Shown here: one piece after another, positions 55,666-64,000 of the stretch
How positions within the stretch are numbered: position 1 is the stretch's first letter
Layout: the number at the start of each line of letters is the position of its first letter
Notes under the pieces: generated by a model
The model's database searches: none
What the model was told of the DNA's origin: nothing
What the model saw: only the letters and a program-made list of their open reading frames with translations
Translations under genes and position numbers: made by a program
NCBI GenBank assembly: GCA_021432635.1
Contig: MU270021.1
Location: 690,594 to 754,593 of the forward strand
Origin: Thozetella sp. PMI_491
Taxonomy: Eukaryota > Ascomycota > Sordariomycetes > Chaetosphaeriales > Chaetosphaeriaceae
Reading direction: 5' to 3'
Length of the DNA: 64,000 bases

Positions 55666-58600
55666 GTGCGATGCCCTCCTCCCGGGGTGTGCTAGTACCT
55701 GTAGACCGAGAGAGAGGCACGGTGACGATGGTACGCTGGGATGGAAACCTGGAAAGGGTGGAATGGGGGGGGGGGCAAGAGCAAGAGGCCCAGCTGCCAG
55801 GCCAGGATGGGACCAGGACGGACCTGCCTACTGGGGTAGGGACCAGAGCTAACACGTTCAAAACGGGGCGCCAAATTGGCTCGAGCCCGAAGACCACACC
55901 CCGACGGGGCCTCTCGAGGGGAGCAGGATGGACAGGCCCACCTATGAGAGGACGGTACGACGCAACGGGCAGGCGAGAGACTGAGAGGGGCCACACGCGT
56001 GAGGAGGTGCCGCCAGGGGCAGGGCACCCACCAGGGATCGCATGCTTATCTGGGGCGGGGGCTGCGTGTTTTCGGCCTAGAGGCTGGGCCGGCGGGGGCG
56101 CTAGGCTGTCCTGAGCGCACTATTGCGACCTAGCAGCACCACCCGGCGGAGCAATTCAGAGCGAGATTTCCTTCACGACCAGCTCCGCGCAGCACCGCTT
56201 TTTGGTGCTCCGTAGGCACCGTCCTGTTGTAGCTGGACGAAGTAGGTAGGCGGGAATCGGCCCCTGGCCCCTCCGGAGGAAATGGGACGTTGCTGTTCCG
56301 GCCTATGCTTGCTTGCTTTCTCGGTGCAGTACCATAGAATGCCATTTTGATTTGCATATTCCGTACTGATTAATCACTTTACACCTGGACTAGCTGGGGG
56401 GGGCTTAAGGTGTACCTACCAAGTGATTGCTATCTTTACCATCGTACAGTATCTTGCGACAGCCGCCTGCGCTTTCGGTCGTAGTCGCAGTCGGCCCCTC
56501 AATTGTTCTCGAGTCTCTCGGCCTCGCACTCTCTCTCTTTTTTGCCCTTTCTTCGTCTGCTCTGCTGTCCTCCCCATCCGCCTCGCTTCAATGCAGCAAG
56601 GCGTGCGCGCCGCCGGCGCCCAACCATCAGCCGACGGGAGCACAGTCAGGAATATTTCTGAGCTGCAGCGAGTGGCCCGAGCTTCCATTGGTCGAACCGG
56701 GTTTCCAGCTCAACAGCCCGCCCCGCCCATTTGTCCTTCGGGCTTACCCTCCGGGCATTGGAGGGCTGCCCCGACCGAAGAGGGCAGAGGAGGGCACCAC
56801 CAGCTGGGCTGACCAGCTGGGGCGGCTGGCCCGGAGACGTGCCTTCTGGAACGGAGAGGAAGACGTGGGACCTGCTATCGCCAAGTCCATTGATCCCCCC
56901 CGGAGGTCTCGGCCCCCGGCCAAGGAAACCCTCTCACCCTCCCCGGGAAAGAAACAATAACAGACAGACCCCATCGTCTTGAAATGTGGAACTGGACGGA
57001 CGGGCTAGGTTGGATCAATCGCCAGGGAAGGTTCGGGGCCCGCGATTTCTAAGGTTTTCTGAGGAGTCGGACCCCGGACAAGGACAGAGCCAAATTACAT
57101 GGCCCACGCAATCACAATGCAAGATGCCAGGAGCTGGATCTAGGGGAACCCATGGCCACCCCCCTCCCATGAACCCTCCTAGGCCCAGGCACCCAGCAGG
57201 CCTCGAGCCAGGAAGCTTGCGTGCATCACTGCGTATCTATCGCAGCACATGGGCGTATAGCGTACTCGCATACCTAAACTGTCATCGTCGTATTATTTAC
57301 CTACTCTTTTAATCGCCGTCGGTGGCTTTCCAAGGCTGCGATAAGATCGCTCGGTGGCCAACGCGGTGGCTTTCCCCTCCCCTAAGCCATCCCAACGCAC
57401 CGTCGTTCTTGCTCTCGACCCGCAGGAACGAAGAGGCGAAGGGCGGGAAAAAAACCGTCGTGAAGCGACCGGCGCCCCTGGAAGAGGCGCCGTTCCCGGC
57501 CGTTTGCGGCTCATCGTGCGCGATCCGCGCTGACTAGCCCGAGCGACGGCGCAGGCTCTAGCAGCAAGAAGTGGCCGGTGTCTTCGCCTCCCCTCTAGGT
57601 CTGTCTCTGGCGGCCGTCAATTTCGTCACCGAGCGCTGAGGTAGCTCGAATGGGGCCGGCCTTCAACACACCAGCCTGGGCCGTCGAGGGACACACGTGC
57701 GGTTCGCAGAGGCGGCATTGCCCCACCCCCCTTCGCCGACCAAAATAGCCAGTCCCACCGTCAATTTTGTGCGGCCCCAGATCCGGACGCACCCCCAGTT
57801 AGCGATCGCATCGGCCCTTTGATTCGCCCATAGCACCACGTGCAGCGGCCTGCTCGTTCCCCGTAGCCCAAGACTCGCAGCCTTGTGCGAGTTTGCTGAC
57901 CGAAGCCCTGCACGCAAAGCTATAAGACGCCGTGCACGTGCTGCGTATTCGCCTGCCCTGCGCGGATCGCCGCCGCCAGCGACCCGACACACCGGGAGAA
58001 TCGGCAACTAGCCAGTGCATTCTCGACGGTAGTACTGCTATTACTACTCATCAGCATGGGTCGCGCACATGCCCTGGGAACGACTGGCACCCCAGCTTGC
58101 CAGCCTTGACCCGAAGCTCACGCATGCGACCTCATATCGCGCGTGCTGTGGGTGCAATTGGACCTCGGAGATAACGCGATGTCTCGTGGAGCCCACGAGG
58201 ATCTACCCTTGACCTTGCCCAAGCTTGCCTATGGCCCGGACTGGACGCGTCTTAAGTTGCTGGGTAACGGCCCCGTGGTGATCTCCCGACCTGGGCGTCA
58301 ACGAGTTCGTTGGCATGCATGCCAAAACCCATGACAGCCTCTCCGTCTGTCAGCCCGATGGGGGTTATTGATACCTACTATTGCCAAACTACCGCGCAGG
58401 CGCTTGTCTTGGCAGTGCCGCTTGCTTTTGTCCCCGAACCACTACCCCAGCTGGTTTTAGTACTCAGGAAAACCCACACATCCATGGCCGATAACGAGTG
58501 CCTTAGTCCAGGTGCGACTCGGGAGATCGCGACTCGCCCAGCGCCGTCGATGAGACGTTCGTCTTTCTCCCGTTCCGAACCATTGATCGGTGCTGCATCG

Positions 58601-59297
58601 AGCATAAATGGAGTGATGGGTGCCGATCAGATATGCCTTGGCCCGCATTGGAGTGCTCCGGATGAGATAGCACGGTGAGTGTGCATCCCCGGCCCTTCCC
58701 CTTCGGCCATGTCTTTGCACAAGCCAAAGCAGCGGCAATCTCTCGCCATGCTGCCTGTCGCCTACTTCCTGGCAGCGGTGAGAAAAGGTAACGTAACTGG
58801 AACCTGGTATCGATGGTGGTGCGGCCAAGATTGAACTCCGAGTCGAGCGGGCGACGAAGAGCTGTGCCTCGATTGCATCCATATGCCAGGCTGTATAGCT
58901 CCTCAATGTTCGCTCTTCGCCGCTCTTTCCAGGCCGGAGACCTCACTCAGTCGTGTTATGTCATGCCTTTCCGCTTTTTTTTAACCGGGGATTATCGACG
59001 TCATCAGGGACCTGCGAGTGCGGCACTCTCTGAGCCGTTCCGGCGATCAGCGGCCATTTGCCTCCAATGGCCGGTGGCCGTCCACTCGCAGCGCCAGGAT
59101 AAATGAGAGATTGATTGGAGGCTCGCCGCACCCCGGATTTTGAGCTGTGCGTGCTGTTTGGCTGAAGATCGGATGACATCGGTTCATCTGGTACTGGAGG
59201 GCACTTGGCATCATCCCAACGTCACTGTTATGATGAAGCGTTTCGGGAGCCTTACGTTGAAGGGACTTGGAAGGGACAGTGAATGGCTTTGGTTGCA

Positions 59298-59304
59298 TAT
59301 ATAA
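59298..59304 (+). promoter_or_regulatory. TATA box of the His-rich protein gene
   Basis: TATATAA lies 105 bp before the ATG at 59403. It supports an independently transcribed short gene. Confidence 0.45.
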
Positions 59305-59402
59305 CCCCCATGAGGCTCCCGGATAGCTTCGATCAAGCAGACAAGCCAAGTGCTAAACCACCCAATAAACTGAACCATACAATCTAAGTGAACCCCGCTA
59401 AG

Positions 59403-59915
59403 ATGAACTCTCTCAAGAAGATGCTGTATGCCCTCCGTCCAACCTAGAGTAAAAAGAGTCCCGGACCCTAACCTAACTCCTACAGCCACCCGAACCGTCG
59501 CGGGAACACCTACAACGAGCCCGTCGCGAACACCCACACCGCGGCGCCTATGCAGACCACACACGAGAACCCGGCTGCGATCGGTACCACCACGCATGCG
59601 CATCATCACGACCAGCAACATCATCACCATACCGGGCGTGACGCCGCACTCGCCGGCGGGGTGGCCGCAGGGGCCTACGGAGCCCACCGCCACCACGCGA
59701 AGCACCGCCGGGACGGCTCCAACGCCACGTCCGAAGGCACCAGCTCCATGCGGTCGTCGGCCGAGTTCGGCGGGCCGCGAGGCATGGACATGGCGAATGC
59801 CGGGGCGCTCAACGCTGCGGCTGAGGCCGGCAACAACTTTCCCGGCACGAACCCGCACCCGGCCTTCTCGGCGCTTGGCGGCGGCCGCGGGAGCATCTTT
59901 CCCGGCCGTGAGTAA
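59403..59915 (+). CDS. Histidine-rich glycine-zipper protein with an 8-residue first exon
   Basis: Two exons, 59403-59425 and 59486-59915, encode 150 residues. The 60-bp intron (donor GTATGC, branch CCTAAC, acceptor ACAG) splits codon 8 and gives MNSLKKMLHPNRRGNTYN. A His-rich block near residues 42-52 (HAHHHDQQHHHHTGRD) is followed by a small-residue helix with glycine-zipper character (AALAGGVAAGAYGAHRHH), a basic stretch (HAKHRRDG) and a Gly/Ser/Pro tail ending GGGRGSIFPGRE. No signal peptide. Without splicing the frame stops after 14 codons, so the intron is needed. His clusters suggest Ni/Zn/Cu binding; the zipper may associate with membranes. The composition resembles stress- or conidiation-induced small fungal proteins, but I do not recognise a named family. 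Confidence 0.72.
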
Positions 59916-60647
59916 GCAACCCGGCGGTACGAAGGCCGATCGAGGCGCGGCGAGGGAGCCGAGGGAGAGGACCTGGATGGACGGCTGGGTGATCGGAGGT
60001 GACCATATCGCGCTGGGCGGAGCGCCGGTGTACGATTGCACATAAGACAGGGCGGGACGTGCTCCGAGAGCTGTATGATAGGATGAAAGTGATCTTTAAT
60101 AACTACTACTAAGTACAATACACTACTTCCCCTGATACGCCTGGGGCTGTCTGCCCGTGGCAATCGCGTTAAGTGACCGTGGGAAGCCCTTTACGAAGGG
60201 CAGCATTCGTGGCCTGACCTGTATCCATACCCATCTCTTGTCGTCTCCGTCTCCGTAACGCCGAGCTGGAAGGAAATAATGAACGAGCCCCAAATGGGTA
60301 TGCCTGGCCAAGTAAAAAAAAAAAAAAAGAAACTCCTGACATGCCTGCGATGTCCAACCTATGACCTCCGAGGCTGGTATCACCCAAGATGGCCCCCGTA
60401 GCCCCCCAACCCACCTCCCTGCGTGTTTATCTCTCCTATGCCGTGATGGCGCAAGGCGGAGAGACTGTAGATAGCCCAACTATATAGTGTGAAATGAAGA
60501 AACGTGGGGTGGTCGTCCACAGAATGGACCCGCGAAGTCAAAGTTCTCGTGGGGTCCACTCTCCTCCTTGCTCATATGCCGTCGTCAGTTTGCCCTGGCG
60601 GATTTTTGGGACCCATGAGTTCCAAGTTCCAATGTGACCTTCTCCCG
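59916..60647. other. Convergent 3' intergenic region with a poly-A tract
   Basis: Lies between the stop codons of the His-rich gene and the Cys-module membrane protein. A 15-base A run is at 60314-60328. No coding support. Confidence 0.55.
60314..60328 (+). repeat. Poly-A tract (15 A)
   Basis: Homopolymer of fifteen A residues. Confidence 0.9.
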
Positions 60648-62472
60648 TTACTGCTGTCCCGGCTGTCCCGGTTGTCCCGGACCTGGCTGCCCGTGCGGGT
60701 TCCACTGGGGCGGTTGGTTCACGTTCACTGGCGAACTCACGTCGTGCGTGATGTCGAGCCCTGCCGCCGTCTGGCCGACAGCCTGGTCGCGTGGACCGTA
60801 GTATCCGTGGATGACTTCGGCGCCCTCGCTCACCACGTCCAGCTGTTGCTGCGCCACGGCAAATCCTAGTCCGACCAATGCGTCGTTCCTCGGCGTGGCC
60901 GCCGACACTGGTGGATCGCTGCGCCGCCTCGTCTGCATGGATGCACGCGGGCTGGCGACGCTGCTAGATCGGCTGCGGTTCCCGTTCGGGTCGTGGTGAA
61001 CAGGCAGCTCACCCATGACCCCCGCGGCTTGGTCGAGTTCTGCAGGGATAAGAGGGCTGCCCACGCCACCGGCATCGCTCGAACCAGCGTCGCTTGTGTT
61101 GCTGTAATGGCGGCCGTGTTGCTGATACGCATGGGCAGGGTACGCCGATGTAAATTGCGTGCCCTGGCTGTCGGTGCTGACCCTCTGTCCCGCCACGCCC
61201 GTGCTTCCGGGGTGGCGTCCTGGCACGTTTGATATGCGCGGTGGTAGGTCAAAGTAGCTCCCGGTCGTCTCCATGCTAGTGTGGCGGATAGCGGCGAGGT
61301 CGTTGGTAGCGCTGGACGGATTGTACGGCGTGCTCGCCTGGGAGCCCGAGTCAGAGCGGTTACGCATGCCGGTCGTCGAGACGGGCTGCGGTGTGCTCCC
61401 GTTGCTCGGGTTGTTGGACATGATGAGTGGATCGTAGCTAAAGGCGTCCACCTCGGAGGGCGACGGGTGCAGCTTGTGATGGTTGTACGCCATCTGCGGC
61501 GGCGGCGGCTGCTGCGACTTCGTCTGGCCGGCGCTGGAGGCTTCCTTGCGAGATTCGACCGCGTCGACCACGCGGTTGAGATGCCGGATGACTAGGAAGG
61601 CGGCGGTGAGTACGACAAGAAGCACGGCGACGGCGCCGGCCACGATACCTCCGATCTGCCCGGAGGATAGCCCTGCATTGTTGCTCGCCGCCTCTGTGGC
61701 AGCTACCTTGTCGATAGCGGTCGGGATAAACTTGGCAGCATAATTTGAATCGTCCGTCGGGAGGGCAGACGGCGCTGTCGGAGTGGTGGTCGCCGTCACT
61801 GTTGTGACCGCAGTGCTGGTTTTACCATCGGTCGTGATTGTCACCTTAGACGTGACGGTGTAGGCGAATGGCGCCGTCGAGTAGCATGCGTTCAGGGCAC
61901 ATCCCATTCCGCTCGGGCAGCAGCCATAGTTGTAAGAGGAGGGGCAGAGTTGGTAGTTGGCGGGGCATGCGGTGTTAGTGATGGTCAAGCCGGCCGGGGG
62001 CGTGCAGGCCCGACCGCAGATGTAGCCCACGGGGCAGCAGCCACCTAATTCCGTCTGATTAGCGCATGCCTCACGCCGCGCCGCACCGCGCCGCTACCGG
62101 TCGCGGGGAAGCTAACTTACCGCCAGCTTTGATGTCGCACGCATAGTAGCCTGCTTTTCCGCATGCCGTGACCGTCGCAGGCGACGTCAGGTAACACGAG
62201 TCGGTTTCACAAGCATATCCATCCTGGCAACATCCCCCGTTCGCCGACGCCGCGCATAGTGAATAGCTCGCCGGGCACAAGTTCGCATCTCGTTTGTGTG
62301 GCAATGGGAATGGCGTGACTTCGACCTTCGGGAGCCGCTCAGGCATCACATCCTGCTTGTCCACCGGGGTCGGGAAGGGGAACGGCATCGGGTCTGCTCC
62401 GGCCGCCATCCTGCCCAGGATCGCCGACGAGAGCAGGACGAAGCAGGGCGAACATGCCCAGATACTGCGCAT
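60648..62472 (-). CDS. Type I membrane protein with three extracellular Cys-Cys modules
   Basis: Two exons, 62472-62121 and 62044-60648, encode 582 residues. The 76-bp intron has donor GTAAGT, branch GCTAATC and acceptor TTAG. The signal peptide is residues ~1-25. From ~65 to ~175 there are three tandem Cys modules of about 36-40 residues, each with a central Cys-Cys pair (NGGCCQDGYAC; GGGCCPVGYIC; NYGCCPSGMGC) and outer Cys residues. A Thr-rich stalk follows, then one membrane segment at about 249-270 (GGIVAGAVAVLLVVLTAAFLV) with basic stop-transfer residues. The cytoplasmic tail is ~310 residues, Ser/Pro/Gln-rich with many possible phosphosites, and ends in PGQPGQPGQ repeats. The topology is that of a wall-stress sensor or adhesion receptor, but the modules are not WSC. 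Function unknown. Confidence 0.87.
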
Positions 62473-64000
62473 CTTGGGCGGCGGCCTCCGCAGCCAAGAG
62501 GCTCGCTGGCTTTGCGCTTATCTCCTCGGCGCTTCTGGTGTCGTTCTCGGGTGGTCGCAAAATCGCAGTCGCGACATCGGCGTCGGGGCTCGACCGTTCG
62601 CTCTCCAGCAGCTCGCGGGTGCGCTCAACTACTGGATATAGGTCCTCGCGGGAGCTGTACGTTCGCCGTTTCGATCTGTGCGGGAGGGAGCAAAAATTCA
62701 GACTGCGTCGGGCAGGCAGCTGTTTTTGTTCAATCCACGATAGCGGATGACAAGCGTGCTTACGGTGGCGGAGCAACCCTCGCACGCTGCGTGGGTACTT
62801 TTCGGCGGCTCGGCGACCCTGTCGACGGTTCGTTTAGAAACCCTACCGGATCGGGCAGGCAGGGCTGAGAAAGAGGAGTGGCCGACGGTCGCGGGTTCGT
62901 GTCAGATCTACCCGCAGGCTGCGCTCAGCAAGTTGTCCCGGGGGGCTCGGCGTCAGATATCGCAGATTGATCTCCTTTGCGGCCTGATGCTTTGGTGAGG
63001 GGCCAGGGGGGTAGTAATGGGAGGCTCTCGCAGAAGGGCATCCGGTGGGGAGAGACAAGGGGAGCGGGACGATGACAGCTGAGGAACGACTGCGGCCCAG
63101 ATGTCTGGGATGGGATCGGCCAGATTCTTTCCTTTTACGAGCCTCGATGGAGACCGTCGAACGAGTTGCCCAATCGAACCCACCGATGGAAGCATCGATT
63201 GCCGTGGGTTCGAAGGGCCTTGTGTGTGGCCCTATGGCCCCCCATGCCAGACCCCATGTCGCTCATGTCGCCCACGTACACCCTTCCACCCTTCTCGCGG
63301 TGCCCGGTAGGTGCTGACCCGCATGCCGTCAGCCTCAGAACCGCCGCGATTGGACGGTGGAGCGAAGACCTTCCCAAATGCTCCCCGCCCTCCGTCCAAC
63401 CCAGCCAACGAGGCGGGAGGACGATGCATCCGTGGCGCACGAGGCCTGCGTGTTGGTCCGATAGGAAACTGTTGCTAGTTTGGGTCGGAGAAAAAAAAAG
63501 GACACAAGAGAAAAGGACTGTTAGCTGCCTACCGTGTCTCTGTGTCTTGTCTCTTCCTCGATCCTATCTCTCTCGCTCTCTCGCGCTCCTCCTCTCCCCA
63601 GATAGTGACGCGGCGTAACTCGACGATCCGGCCGACGCCGGCAAGGCCGCCAATGACGTGCAGCTTCTCCTTCCTGGTGAGCACTACCCGACCCGTGCGC
63701 CGCTGCTGTGCAACAAGCCCTGCAACCCGAGCCGGCTTGCTTGCCTGCCTTGGACACTGGGGGCTGCCGTATAGCGCTCGTATCGGTGCCGACCTTACTC
63801 CCATTTTGGTTTATAAATGGAGGCTCCGTTGCACACCTCTGCCAACATTTGTCTCGCCAACTCTTGGCCGCGATTGTATCTCACGCCGAAAGTTGGGGGG
63901 ATGGGGGCTGGCGCGTAGAACATAGTAGATGCTCTGGAGAGACTTTTGCGCGCATAATCCCAGGCAGCGGTGTGCCAAATATGGCGACGCTGGCGCACAC
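62473..64000. other. Intergenic region to the right edge
   Basis: No supported gene. A 91-codon minus-strand frame (63529-63804) begins with an ATG just after a TATAAA-like sequence and has a conserved-looking stretch (KLHVIGGLAGVGRIVELRRV), but the TATA spacing is too short and no family is recognised. A poly-A stretch lies at 63491-63499. Confidence 0.4.

Larger units (their letters stand above)
55530..59402. other. Long intergenic region
   Basis: A minus-strand TATA-like element near 55660 serves the gene at 55529. A G-rich tract lies at 55764-55775. Frames up to 177 codons at 56423-56960 have no ATG start. A 58310-58678 frame ends at a donor-like GTGAGT but has no recognisable partner exon. 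A TATATAA element at 59298 precedes the His-rich gene. No gene is supported. Confidence 0.4.

Noticed and set aside
56423-56960. Two overlapping plus-strand frames of 129 and 177 codons
   Set aside because: Neither begins with an ATG, they overlap in different frames, and no domain is visible.
58310-58678. 122-codon frame ending at a GTGAGT donor-like site
   Set aside because: No downstream exon could be joined, and two minus-strand frames of similar length overlap it.
63529-63804. 91-codon minus-strand frame near the right edge
   Set aside because: The composition is partly protein-like, but the second half is simple Glu/Arg repeat antisense to a CT-rich tract and no family is recognised.

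Overview
The window looks like chromosomal DNA of a filamentous ascomycete (Pezizomycotina, most likely Sordariomycetes). Introns are short (about 60-115 bp, one of 229 bp), with GTRNGT-like donors, CTAAC/CTGAC-like branch sites and YAG acceptors. Coding regions are GC-rich. The gene set is typical of moulds: Bud6/Aip3, a CFEM protein, a GT90 glycosyltransferase, an AA11 chitin LPMO, Pbp1/ataxin-2, a fungal type IIC P-ATPase and several GPI-anchored or cysteine-rich surface proteins. I saw no rRNA, confident tRNA, CRISPR, prophage or intact transposon. I modelled 20 protein genes, joining exons by hand at splice sites; gaps between genes are long (up to 3.6 kb).

Layout. 1-2533 (-): Bud6, running off the left edge. 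4865-6981 (+): secreted M6-like metalloprotease. 8441-8782 (+): small Ser/Ala-rich GPI-type wall protein. 10178-10916 (+): CFEM-GPI protein. 11168-13344 (-): secreted berberine-bridge-type FAD oxidase in four exons. 14167-14772 (+): METTL13-like methyltransferase. 16266-18134 (+): GT90 glycosyltransferase. 20367-20620 (+): 59-residue membrane microprotein. 21893-24951 (+): large C2H2 zinc-finger protein. 25742-27067 (+): TetX-like FAD monooxygenase. 28115-28885 (+): tryptophan-rich orphan. 31592-35409 (+): Pbp1/ataxin-2 in five exons. 36709-37020 (+): tiny secreted basic peptide precursor. 40580-42121 (+): AA11 LPMO. 42632-46231 (-): Na,K/H,K-type P-ATPase, convergent with the LPMO. 48218-49720 (+): F-box protein. 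51958-52938 (+): kynurenine-formamidase-like hydrolase. 55034-55529 (-): small secreted Cys protein. 59403-59915 (+): His-rich protein with an eight-residue first exon. 60648-62472 (-): type I membrane protein with three Cys-Cys modules.

The genes do not form one pathway or a recognisable secondary-metabolite cluster, since no PKS, NRPS or terpene synthase is present. A common theme is the cell surface and secretion: about half the products carry a signal peptide or membrane anchor. Housekeeping functions (polarity, mRNP regulation, cation transport, tryptophan catabolism) are interspersed.

The points most worth a second look are the ATPase with altered ion-site residues, the 78-residue precursor ending in a duplicated dibasic heptapeptide, the 6.6% Trp orphan, the triple Cys-Cys module receptor-like protein, the zinc-finger intron that is open and divisible by three, and two or three stretches that look like decayed or unrecognised exons.
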